Positions 10,946 through 20,745 of a stretch of DNA of 38,926 bases are shown here, piece after piece; the stretch's first letter is position 1; the number at the start of each line of letters is the position of its first letter. Source of the stretch: Jimgerdemannia flammicorona (taxonomy: Eukaryota > Mucoromycota > Endogonomycetes > Endogonales > Endogonaceae); contig RBNI01000170.1 in the NCBI GenBank assembly GCA_003990745.1, positions 1-38,926 of the forward strand. The letters run 5' to 3'. Made by a program: the position numbers and the translations under genes. The notes below the pieces were generated by a model. It saw only the letters and a program-made list of their open reading frames with translations. It was not told the origin of the DNA and ran no database searches.

Positions 10946-10979
<34 letters not shown>
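10325..10979 (+). mobile_element. SINE-like retroposon, copy 1 (decayed, interrupted)
   Basis: Plus-strand copy of the element at 25867-26158. Matching blocks include 'ctagtagtagaga' (about 10388), 'gacaatagctagcctaggtt' (10832-10851), 'agagggttttggcctatata' and 'aataaaaat' just before 30 consecutive A (10950-10979). Relative to the intact copy it has many C-to-T and G-to-A changes, for instance gctgctggacaat to gctactagacaat, which fits CpA-to-TpA mutation. It is split by a fold-back element at 10454-10806. The 5' end is uncertain because this copy appears to extend beyond the 5' end of copy 2. No clear target duplication was found. Confidence 0.75.
10454..10806. mobile_element. Fold-back (long inverted repeat) element 1 inside the SINE
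   Basis: A 353-bp, extremely AT-rich segment whose two halves are imperfect inverted repeats over nearly the full length. Ends are TAGTACT...AGTACTA, and the inner loop side reads 'actctattttttgaaatata' against its complement near 10720-10745. It interrupts SINE copy 1. Flanking octamers ATATCTGA (10446-10453) and GTATCTAG (10807-10814) both correspond to ACATCTGG in the intact SINE if transitions are allowed, giving an 8-bp target duplication, as made by hAT-type transposases. There is no coding capacity, so it would be a non-autonomous MITE-like element. Confidence 0.7.
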
Positions 10980-10982
<3 letters not shown>

Positions 10983-11251
10983 AATAGCTTTTTTTGAGAG
11001 TATATATAGAATAGAAAAAAATACTTAATCTAGCAACTTATGTTTATATATATACTTACTAGAGAAATATACTAGCCTTCTAAACTTCTATTATACATTA
11101 TTATTATTACTCCTAATTCTACAGACTCAATTGAGAAAAATCTGTCTAAACTTTATCTTAGTGACTAATTTCAAAGCTTTATTAATCAATACTATTATAA
11201 CTCAAATGCTTTAATATTAGAATGTGTCCTCTCAGCCACTATAATGAAGAT

Positions 11252-11784
11252 TAGTACTTCAAATAAGTTAATTTGAATCAATTTAAAGTAACTTATAGAT
11301 AGTATAATTTGAAGAGAATTTGATATATCAATATCATTATTTTGATTTCCAAAGTAGACAATTAAATGTTTACATCAATAACTTGATAAAATATCATTTA
11401 ATTTTGATAATTATAATATTATTTGAAAGCCCTTAATAAGGCCTTTTTAATAATATAAAGAATATTAAAATTGGATTATATGTTGCCAAGTTATTAAGAA
11501 AAATATCTGACTCACCAATTTTGAAAATTTTTTCAAAAGAATGTTTTTATGATAACTTAGTAATACATTATCTGATTTTAACATTCTTAGTATCATTAGA
11601 AAGATCTCTTTAAGAGCTTTTAAATAATATTACAATTACTAAAATTAGATAATATTTTATTAAGTTATTAATATAAATATTTAATTGTCTAATTTGGAAA
11701 TTAAAATAATAATATTGATATATTGAATTTGTATCACCTATAAGCTACTTTGAATTGATTTGAATTGACTTATTCAGAGCACTA
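11252..11784. mobile_element. Fold-back element 2, same termini
   Basis: A 533-bp segment formed by two arms of about 250 bp in inverted orientation (about 11252-11505 and 11530-11784) around a small loop. Left end TAGTACTTCAAATAAG; the right end in reverse complement begins TAGTGCTCTGAATAAG. The terminal sequence resembles fold-back element 1 (TAGTACT then AATAA and TTAA/ATTT-rich repeats), so the two probably belong to one family. No open frame. The flanks ATGAAGAT and ATATAACT are not a clear duplication after decay. Confidence 0.7.
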
Positions 11785-12299
11785 ATATAACTAATGATAG
11801 TATCAATAATAACAGTCTAGCCAAAGTCATATTATAGTAAAAGACATCATATTATCAGTTGGTAGTATTTATATATAATATCTCTAAATATAGTTATAAT
11901 GGTTTTGATTAGTTTTGTAAAGAGTAAATTATTCCTCTTATATAAGAAAAACAAACAACTTTATAAAATCCTCCAAACAAGTCTAAAGAAGTTATACTGA
12001 ATAATTAAAACAAAGACTTCTTATAGTTACACCTTTCTCCAGTATCACTCAGATTATATAAACTTCTAACAATACTTTTAGCATAACTTTTAGAGAAAAG
12101 ATAATAGAAATATAAAGACTAATGATCATTCTGAGATACATACTGGGCAGGGTGGCCTTAGTGCATTTGACTGACAGTATGTAGAGTAAGAGAATAGCTT
12201 ATGAGGGAGTTTGTTGAGATTTTTTACTAGTAGATATCAAGGGAAAAACAGTGATATAGATAGATAAGAAATGGGAAAGGTGAGTTTTACTGATAAGGT
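11785..12299. other. AT-rich intergenic, nothing recognised
   Basis: No reading frame, RNA gene or repeat could be identified. Composition changes gradually to more G and A from about 12140, where the decayed Lys/Glu-rich coding tract begins. Confidence 0.3.
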
Positions 12300-13637
12300 C
12301 AAGGCAGGCATCTATCAATAGATCTGAAGAGTTGGCTGCAGAGAGGTAAGAAGAAGAAGAGAGCAGCTGGGCCTGAAGGGGTGGTCTCTGGAGATAGTAG
12401 TGATGGGGCTGGGGGAGTAGCAGCTAAGGAGAAAAGAAGGACTACTGATGGAAAAGAGACTGCTAATCTGAAAAAAAATCTAGATATGACAGCTGATGGT
12501 GGGGCTGAGCAAAGAGGGGGCATGAGGCCAGAAGACCTAGCTGATTGTATAATGGACTTAGTAGTAGCACTATTACTCAAGAAATTAGTGTCTGAATTTA
12601 TCATCATATTGTACTAATAGGGCTTAGCAATTATAGCAAAAATAGTTCTGAGGCTTCTAGTCCAGAAGATGAAAGAAGTGACTTCAGTGAAATTCTTAAA
12701 GAGGCTAGAAAGAGTTGAGGTAGGTTTTGAGAAAAAGGACCTGATGTTGAGCATACTAGAGAAAGGAGTTATAGTGAGGAGAGTAGTGATTTCTATAGCT
12801 TAGTGCTTATACTGAGACCTCTAGGTAGTACAGCTAATGGTAGTAAATATACTCATAGTAAAGAAGGAGGAGGCCAGGAGGCTAATTGTAGATATTATTA
12901 AGGAGTATAAAAATGTAGTAGATATTGGATTCTAGGTCTGAGAGAGTATAGAGTTCAGAACTAAAGATGTGGATATCAGGGTGAATTGGCAGACAAGGAG
13001 AATACTGGGAAAGAAAGAGATTGGTCAGCAGTACTTAAGTGGAGACCAGTTGAGTGCAAGATTTCTAGAGTGAAGAGGATGCTAGAGGAGGAGGAGAACT
13101 TGCTGGAGGCTTTAGAGGACCTGGTCAGAGCTGTTGAGAAGAAAAGATTGGTCTGAAAGAAGTTTAAGACTAAGATGGTAGTAGAGATTGTGAATGGTAA
13201 GAGAGTGTAACTAAATCAGACTATCTAAAAGAGAGTATAAGAGAGGTAGTATCAGAAAGATTTATTGGTAAATTTGAAAAGAAGGGTAGAGAGAGAGAAG
13301 GCTACTAAAGTAGATAGATTGAGAGCTAGTACTTGGGCAGAGGAGAAGAGAGTGGTGTCAAAGGAGACCCTGGAGAAGAGTAGAGACTTAGAGTAAAGTA
13401 TAGTAGCTGAAGATAAGGTGATAGTGGAGGAGGCCCAAGTTCAGTATAATATATCTACAGAGGATGGGGGTTCTGATGAGTTGCAGAATATACTAAAGGA
13501 GGATTAGAATGAGTCAGTGAGAACAAATGCAGATAGAGACCAGAGAATTGGGAGGCAAGAAGTGGCCCAGGGAGTAGATGAGGCTATAGGAGACAAGTAA
13601 TAATTGTGGAAAGCACTGATGAATATTGTAGCTGAGT
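12300..13637 (+). pseudogene. Decayed Lys/Glu-rich coding tract, unknown
   Basis: The plus strand is strongly purine-rich and reads as charged protein in stretches. One frame gives KKKKRAAGPEGVVSGDSSDG, then MRPEDLADCIMDLVVALLLKK to about 12617. Further frames give segments such as MLEEEENLLEALEDLVRAVEKK (about 13078-13150) and RASTWAEEKRVVSKETLEKS (about 13327-13390). Stops and frame changes break it into pieces. The charge pattern suggests coiled coil. I do not recognise the family; it could be the first frame of an unidentified retroelement or a decayed host gene. Composition changes sharply at about 13638, where CG-containing DNA starts. Confidence 0.4.
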
Positions 13638-15115
13638 GACACGAATCGATAGACGCCTGCATCGACTACAGTTTTTGTAACTTGGACGATGCACTTCAGA
13701 CGTTCTTGGGTCAGTTGAATGGCTGGAACATTCCATTTACACAACGCTCATCTTGCGCGCTTTTCTATCAGCATCGCTTATGGCAACCAATTTGCACAAA
13801 CTTTGGCAAAGAAGCTGGCTAAACCGACGAAAATACGGGTCGACCCAATGCTCGGTGACTGGCGCCCCAACATTATCTCGAATGAAACCGAGTTTTATAG
13901 CCTGCATCCACGCCTACACGACTTCCTCAACCACCGGTTTCATAACGTTGAGGCCACTCTACCCAACGATGCAGAAATTCAATTTTACACCGCACTGTGT
14001 TACTGGTAGGATTTGGTGTTGCAAATGATCTAGCCAAGCAAATTGAGTGGTGCACTAAGGCTGCGAACAACGGACACTTGGTGGCTCAGTTAGTCCTTGC
14101 TGGGTGTTATAAGGGGGGGGTGCGGGGTTAGCCGAAATGACGAGAAGGCAATTGATTGGCTCTTGAAGGCTGCAGAGGCAGGCAGCAAACAAGCACAAAG
14201 CGAGCTCTCGTCGAGTTACTGGGAAGAAGTTGGTGTTATGGATTCGGAAAAAGCCACTTATTGGAAGGAAAAGTTTCAAGGTGTTTTTGGAAACAAGATT
14301 TCGTTCGACCTTTCTCTCCCGCTAATGCATCGCTTTGCATTCGGTGGTGATGTGGCAATGGTCAGATCACTCTGTACGAATATCAGTGATGTCAGTGTTC
14401 GAGCTGCACAAAGCGTCACATTGACCTCATCGATGAAGTGTTGTATGAATGCAATGCTAACCCTTACCTCAAGGACCTCTACCGTAACACCAGGTTGTGT
14501 GGTTCTGTCTGTGGCGTCGACCCCAACTCCAAAAATAATTCGGGAGGTACACCCCTCCACTTCGCTGCGAATGAGGGGCACCTCGGCGTCGTAAAGGTGC
14601 TCTTGGCCGACTCCAAGCCGGACCCCAACGCCACGGGTAACTTGTTGTGGACCCCGCTTCACCAAGCTGCCTGCAACGGGCACGTCGAGGTCGTAAAGGT
14701 GCTCTTGGCCGACTCCAAGGCGGACCCCAACGCCAAGACCAACGACGGATTGACGCCGCTTCACTGGACTTCAAAGGAGGGGCAAGTTGAGGACGTAAAG
14801 GTACTCTTGGCCAACTCCAAGACGGACGCCAACGCTAAACAAAAAGAAGAATGGACGCCGCTTCACTTCGCAGCATCGAACGGATACGTCGATATTGTGA
14901 GGTTGCTCTTGACAAATTCCAAGGTGGACCCCAACGCCAAGACCAACAATGGAAGGACGCCGCTTTACTGTGCTACTTACAGAGGGCACCGCGAGGTTGT
15001 GAGGATGCTGGAGGCCGGACGCCCACGCCAAGAAAAATAATAAATTGGCGCCGCTTCAAGATGGTACATCCTTTTCCAACCTGGCGGTGCCTCAGGGAGT
15101 TTGGTGCCGAATGGT
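13638..15115 (+). pseudogene. Sel1-repeat plus ankyrin-repeat protein, broken
   Basis: An N-terminal piece (LHNAHLARFSISIAYGNQFA and on, 13719-14009) ends in a stop. It is followed by Sel1-like repeats: GFGVANDLAKQIEWCTKAAN (from about 14010) and NDEKAIDWLLKAAEAGSKQAQ (about 14130-14200). A frameshift falls at a run of eight G (14113-14120), and another occurs near 14400-14440. From 14438 to 15040 one open frame holds about five ankyrin repeats of 34 residues with TPLHxAAxxGH and VVKVLLADSK cores, the DNA itself repeating every 102 bp. A last frame break near 15015 truncates the final repeat. Sel1 and ankyrin repeats are protein-binding scaffolds. The gene shows normal composition, so its breakage is not by RIP. 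A functional role now is unlikely. Confidence 0.75.
14438..15040 (+). pseudogene. Longest open piece: ankyrin-repeat region (about 200 codons)
   Basis: An open frame containing four well-formed ankyrin repeats starting at TPLHFAANEGH, TPLHQAACNGH, TPLHWTSKEGQ and TPLHFAASNGY, and a fifth, partial one, TPLYCATYRGH. Each is joined by a loop DSKxDPNAK that makes the unit 34 residues rather than the usual 33. It could in principle be translated from internal ATGs, but the upstream Sel1 part is in a different frame, so it is best treated as the 3' part of the broken gene at 13638-15115. Confidence 0.7.
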
Positions 15116-15289
15116 GACAGGCTGAAGTCCGTGGCGGGTGTGGTGAATGTGTAAGGAGACGGGTAGAATTACCAGGAATTGGTGACATTCGCCAGCAACG
15201 AAAGTCGATGGCGGTGGATGGGGCAAAACGTTCTGTGAAAGCACGCCGTGGAGAATGGTACAAAAGCGTGAGGCGAGAGCATACACTTA

Positions 15290-17620
15290 TTGAAAGTTAT
15301 ACCGGTGATGCAAAATCGTGCGCCTCCAGCACTAGATCATAAACCACTGCATGACTATCGTATGTCACAGATGATACAAAGTTAGCCGCCACCACTGTGA
15401 CATCATCACTCGGAATCTGGGCAACAGAAAGCTCGCGGTCATTGTCAACTCGCACCGTCGGTGAGTTTTGTGCCATATTCAATAATTTCTCCATTGCTCG
15501 CTTGACGTGATTGAGGAACTGAGCCGTTTTCCTCAGCCTCCTAGAATTTGCTAAGGCCGAAGATTTTTTTGAGCGCAATCAGCGAATCATAAAATGATAG
15601 GCCGTGTCTGTCTCCAAATTTGGGAAGATGTTGTCGTGCCGAGATGGCAACGCACTCCATGATGCTACAAGGACGAAGATGAGGAACTGTGCGAACGATA
15701 TCGCGAACAAAGAAACAATGTCACAAACATGGAAGTCGCCGAAACGCTTACTGGGATTGTTACCGTCCATTTGATTCCTAGACCGTCACGTTCATTGGCG
15801 TCTTTACCGCCAAGGCGCACAGGGTTTCCAGATCGGAAAGGAATTGCAAAGGATCTGTGAGGTGTCGTCAACCAAAACCTTGGGTAGAAGTTTGCCAACA
15901 ATATGTAAATTCTTGGCTATCTCGACACTCGGGGTACGAAACAGTCGGCTGGGCGATGACAAGTGAAGGTTTCCGAGGTCCCAGGCACCTGAATACTGAT
16001 CTCATAATGATCAATGAGGTCGAGAGCCAACGTCATTTTGTCAGGTGTAGACGTATGTCACATCGCCTCAATTGATAATCTGCCTTGAATATCTCATCAA
16101 ATATTAGCTCTAATAACACCCCACACGATGAATCCTGGACCTTCGGCGCCTTTTCCAGCAAATACACAAACTTCGCTCTGTTCCAGATAGTTGTTATTAT
16201 AAGGCCCCGCTCTTCCGATCATTCAGCAGAAATCGAGGGATTGGACACGCACAAGATAACTATGTCTGCAATGACTGAGCTTTGCACAACTGTCTTCGTT
16301 GTTATAGCTCCATCCTTACTTGGTTTTGTTGCATAATCGAATGGAAAGGCATCGAACAGCTCATGGAACAATTTCACAGAACCACTCATGCCAATGCTAT
16401 TCCGGTCATTGGTGTGGACTAGATTGTGAGCCGATAACGTGTAAGCTGCATAAAATTCAGATCGATGTCCACATTTTTGCCTAAAGTTGCACTTATGGCA
16501 ATCACACAGTCTACATATGCGACTACCTCAAACGATTTCTCAAAGAAATCCTCGTGCCGACTTTAAACTCGCCTAGGTACGAAATGTTATCGATGACAAT
16601 CGCATTCTGACTGGCATCAGACGGTTTTGCGTAATAAAACTCGCCCGGTTTGTACAATGTTGGAGAGATCGCCAAGGTTTTCATTCCGTTGGTGGACACG
16701 GTGTTGAGGAAGTGGAAGATGCTCAACCTTCCGACAATGGTGACTCGCGCAATGGATGACTATCCTTTGTCGAGCAGGATTTGGCCAGTCAGCTTAACTT
16801 CCGGTTCCGCGGTATGATCGGCGGATGAATATATGTATATACACCATTCCGCTTAGCGCATATGAAGGGTTGTGCGTTAACTTTCGGCTTTGTCTGACAG
16901 TCATCATTTGGTTGGTGGTATTGTCCGGGGGTCACAATTTGTTGTTTTGGTAGTCGTAGTGTATAGTAGATGATATTTCCCTCAATGTCAATTCCCTTCA
17001 TGCCAAAGGGATTCTTGATCTTTAAAGTCCAAGGCGGCAAGTGTTACAGTAGTGGAACCATAAAGTATGTATCGAGCAGATGTGTGAGATTCATCGTACC
17101 AGCGGTTGTGGAAACTCTGTTGCTTCGGAGTGTACATAAATGTCCAAACAGCGTGAGACTCGTTGTAGCAGCTTGGAATTCGCTCTCAGACGAAGCTTCT
17201 GTGCCAACGAAAGCTGCTTGCGTGATCCTTGGGAATTCGGAGGGGTCGCTCACGGTGGCAAACAGGATCGCGAGCAGCGTCGTGTCCGGCGACCGGTCAT
17301 AGTCTGACTCTGGGTACAAGCTCACGCCTTGCTTCAACTCGGGCAGGTACACATTTTCGTCATTTGTAGGTAATACGACAGGCAAGATGGAATCGGAGAT
17401 TTGTGCATCTGCGTTGACGAGTTTCAACGCACTCATGGCCATTGAATGTACGAGACGGTTATGAAATTGGCCCGTATTAATGGTAGGACGTTGTCGATTG
17501 TACGAGCGATATCAGCGGTGCCCTGATTGCCAAAAATGATAGCAAATCGAATGTCACTGGTGGTGTTGAACGCGAAAATGTATCCCCAGACGTCGGCTGC
17601 TGGTGGAACATTGTTGCTAG
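15290..17620 (-). pseudogene. Large unrecognised protein-coding gene, broken
   Basis: Several minus-strand frames line up in one direction as if from one large protein: ADVWGYIFAFNTTSDIRFAI (about 17600), AMSALKLVNADAQISDSILP (17440-17044), LKIKNPFGMKGIDIEGNIIYY (17040-16950), TGQILLDK (about 16795), GRLSIFHFLNTVSTNGMKTL (about 16725-16670), ISYLGEFKVGTRISL (about 16550), MSGSVKLFHELFDAFPFDY (about 16395-16340) and QFLSDLETLCALAVKTPM (about 15850-15800). Frame changes and stops separate them. The composition is hydrophobic/beta-rich without obvious membrane helices. I do not recognise the family; the NPFG segment is weakly like fungal DUF3712/LEA-type proteins, which I would not rely on. Base composition is normal. 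Confidence 0.45.
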
Positions 17621-17759
17621 TGCCAGTAGGCGGCATATTATCAGTATCTGTTACTGGATGTTTATCGGTTCCAGTTTCTGGTGCGGGATCCGAAGTATGG
17701 AGCGCGTGAGATTGGTTATGAAGAGAGAAGATGGATGCTGTGAGAAGCGTGGGATGATA

Positions 17760-19065
17760 TAGCGTACCTGCGAGGAAGAATATTGATAGATTGTCCTGTA
17801 CCGATATGACGGAGTGGGTATATGGAGCCTGAGTGAGTTCAACGATCGGCGAGACCACTGACGCCCTACACACACGCACCCGCGACCCGCTTCTCGAGCT
17901 CATTAGACTCAATCATCATAGTCAACAAGTCCTTCTCGGCCTCGTCCTTGTCCCCGGTGACGCTGCGCTCCTTCATCTCGGCAGTCTTCTGGGCGATCAT
18001 ACGTTCAAGCAGCCTGCCCATGTCATTGACCTAGGCGTGCTCTCGTTGGCGGCCAGGGAATAGCCACAGAAGCCGTGGCCCCTCCAGGACGGGAAAGAGG
18101 AAGAGGGGCTTCGTGATCCCGTGCATAATCGAGTTAAAGGTCGTGTGCCATGGATTATGCGCGTCCGTGAGGGCCTTGGGGAAAGAAAATCGAATTGGCA
18201 AATGTAGGGACTACTGTACGCAAGAGTTCATACGTTGAATTCGAAGTCGAAGGCAGCCTTGCCAATGGCGTCCAAAGCGAATTTGTGGTGGTAGTTCAGG
18301 ATGACGTTCACCCTATGAAGCAGTCGAAACGTTCTGTTACGCAGCCTACCTATGAAACATGTCGCGCACGTTCACAAAGTTAGCCTCCTTTTCAAACTCG
18401 TCGTACATCTTAAGAGTCAGCGCACCGAACAACTTTGCAGGCATCGCGCGGTGGAAGCTAATTACATGGGGTGGTGATTATACAGTGAAGAGGTTGAGGA
18501 GGCGGTCTGGAAACCAAGATTTGCGATCATGCGATGCTTCATCCACACGTCGCCGTTCTGGAAGAGAATTTTGCGAGTGCCGATAAACTTGTTTAGGAGC
18601 GTGTCAGTGGTTGTAAATCCAGGGGATTTTGGAAAGATATCTGGTGTAAAGGTCGATGAAGGATGAAATCGGAAGTTGAGTTGATTGAGGCAAGGAAAAA
18701 AGAGCCTGTGGGGATAGAGTTGAAGAATCGGGTACCGGTACGAAGTAAACACGCTTTGACGTATTCGAGGTTTGCGATGGTGACGGTCGATAGTGCATGA
18801 AGATGAGGTAGGAAAGATGCGTCGATCATAAGTTCAAAATGTCTAGTACGTTATTCATGTCCCGTGATGTCTCACACCTACTCACCAACATAATCCCGTC
18901 ATCCTCTCTGCACGGTTGGCCAGAAGGGCACGGTGGGGATGGCGCGCAGGGCAGGGGGACGGCGATCATAGCGTAGAGCTTGTAGGCGACGACGAGGAGG
19001 AGGCTGGCGATGAGTAGGGGTAGGAGGAAGGAAGGCGGAGGGTGCGGGGAGAGTGAGATGGACAT
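17760..19065 (-). pseudogene. Cytochrome P450, truncated before the heme-binding end
   Basis: Starts at an ATG (19065-19063) with MSISLSPHPPPSFLLPLLIA, a membrane anchor typical of microsomal P450s. Further down it reads FIGTRKILFQNGDVWMKHRMIAN (about 18600-18530), then after a probable short intron FHRAMPAKLFGALTLKMYDEF (about 18460-18400), FALDAIGKAAFDFEFN (about 18275-18235), LFLFPVLEGPRLLWLFPGR, an in-frame TAG, and NDMGRLLERMIAQKTAEMKER (about 18030-17960). The I-helix start SIFFLAG appears at about 17790-17770 next to a GT splice-like site, but the expected HDTT, ExxR and cysteine loop are absent; unrelated coding sequence follows. P450s need the cysteine ligand, so this copy cannot be active. 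Frame breaks also lie in the first 150 residues. Confidence 0.78.
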
Positions 19066-19290
19066 GGTTGCGTTTGGTGATGGCGATGTGAGCTCCAGTG
19101 CGAACGCGGGTTTTTGACAAAAGGGGAGTTTTAGAGAGATTGTGGCCGATAAGACTGGATTGCTTATCAAATGGACATACCAAAATCGACATTACCCTCC
19201 CAAAGAGGCTATGTATGCATAGGGAAACAGGCTTGGTTTGGGCGAAAGCATGTATCAAGGGTGACGCTAATGTAGGGTTTCCATAATGCC

Positions 19291-19311
19291 AAAAAAAAAA
19301 AAAAAAAAAAA
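19291..19311 (+). repeat. Pure A21 tract at the right edge of the GC block
   Basis: Twenty-one A in a row exactly where CG-containing DNA (13638-19290) gives way to AT-rich DNA. It could be the tail of a poly(A) insertion or a simple homopolymer. The sequence just left of it is the 5' flank of the P450 pseudogene, so no retroposon body is evident. Confidence 0.6.
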
Positions 19312-19787
19312 CTAATAGTGCTGATTTATAATATTTCTCTAATAATATAGTATATATTATACATATTAATATATATCTCAACAGAGACTTTATCATTATC
19401 TTTTATTTTAGTAATTCTTAATTTGGGCTCAGAAATATACAACAGTTGAAAATAATTCTAATTTACTACTAGAATAGTAGATAATAGTTAGAAAACTGGT
19501 ATTAGTTATACTGGCTTAGATATAGATATATAGATATCTTAACTAGTATTTTTATATAGAATTTTAGCTAATCTTTTTTAAATTCTTTAAACTATATATT
19601 ATATAAAATTACTATATATATATATATCTTCTCTTAGGATTTTATAATCTATATATATTACTAAAATATTTAAGAAATATATATTTACTAGCTTTTAGCT
19701 TAAACTTATACTAATTAGTATTATTTTTATTAAGAATGTATACATTAATTAAAATATATAGATGAGATATATCAGATTTAGATCTAC
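19312..19787. other. AT-rich intergenic, nothing recognised
   Basis: Very AT-rich with TATATA runs; no coding frame or repeat recognised. It flanks the 3' LTR of element A2. Confidence 0.3.
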
Positions 19788-20243
19788 TGTAACAGTTCTA
19801 GTTTCTTTAAAAGGAAGTAGCTAAATCTGGAAGTTCTGGTTGACCTAAAGTAGCTTGAAGAGATACTTAAAGGTTTAAGTATTCTTGAAGGATTTTCAGG
19901 AGAAAATATTCTGAGCTTTATTCAGGTAGAGAACAAGGATATTTATACATAATCTGAAAGAAAGATCTGAAAGAATCTTAGAAAGAAAGAGAAATACCAA
20001 GAAATAGATTCTTGATAAAGCTGACTAATACTATTCTACAATGTTCCAAAATGTTCTATAACTAACTAAGACAAGATACTTGGTGCCAAAAAAAGACAAG
20101 AATGTTCTAGTAGTATCTAAAGAAGGTTTCTAAGCAAGTAGAAGGTAGTAGAATATAGTAGAATATTCAAAAAATAACAAGAAAAGACTAACTAAAAGAT
20201 GCAAAAATATACTAAGACTAAATATAATTGTGAAATTATTATA
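19788..20243 (-). repeat. LTR of gypsy family A (3' LTR of A2)
   Basis: A 456-bp copy of the 3472-3934 LTR, beginning TGTAACAG on the plus strand and ending TTATTATA, decayed from TTACA. Coding of A2 reads leftwards into it, so it is the 3' LTR. Immediately to its right, 20244-20256 'ttcctccctcttt' reads as AAAGAGGGAGGAA on the coding strand: a polypurine tract in the expected place for plus-strand priming. Confidence 0.85.
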
Positions 20244-20600
20244 TTCCTCCCTCTTTAAGAATCAATATCCTCATTGAGTTCTTAGGTAATATAAGGCTAG
20301 ATATACTTAACCAAAATTTCTCGAACTTATATCAGTATATTGGCAGGAATTGGCTATTCTCATATAGGGCAGAGGGTCTATTACTAGACTAACTAACTGA
20401 GAGGGGTTCAAACTCAGCTAGTAGCTTTATTTCAGTAGACTTCTTGTTTATTAAATATTCTGCTAGTTCCAGGGTTCCAAAGTAAACTTCTGATGCATAA
20501 GACACTGGTCATTACTATAGGTCATCAATAATCCAAAGAAGTTACTATAGAGATTGGGCAATGTGTTTTGCCTCAAAGTCTTAAACTAGATCTTAAGAGT

Positions 20601-20745
20601 TCTTGAGGTTGATCAGTGGTTCTCAGGTAGCATTATATTCAAGATAACCTACCCACTTGACTAGGTATTCCAGATAATAGTAGTAGATTCATTTGTTAAG
20701 AATTTTCTCAGCTTTATACTCAATATGATCTTCAATAATCACAGG
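20601..20745 (-). other. Chromodomain at the integrase C-terminus of A2
   Basis: The decayed frame reads IEYKAEKILNK, then YLEYLVKWVGYLEYNAT, a stop in place of the conserved Trp, and EPLINLKNS. That is the normal chromodomain order (ExxILxxR, YLVKWxGY, TWEPxxNL). In chromoviruses this domain guides integration to modified chromatin; here it is only a remnant. Confidence 0.85.

Noticed and set aside
12299..12607. Minus-strand 102-codon Ser/Pro-rich frame
   Set aside because: It is antisense to the purine-rich charged tract; the composition alone explains it.
14276..14764. Minus-strand open frames across the ankyrin repeats (VGLGVGVRLGVGQEHLYD repeats)
   Set aside because: They are the regular antisense translation of the 102-bp ankyrin repeat and have no independent support.
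13638..15115. CRISPR-like array, because of regular repeats
   Set aside because: The period is 102 bp with coding ankyrin content and no spacers, in a eukaryotic context.
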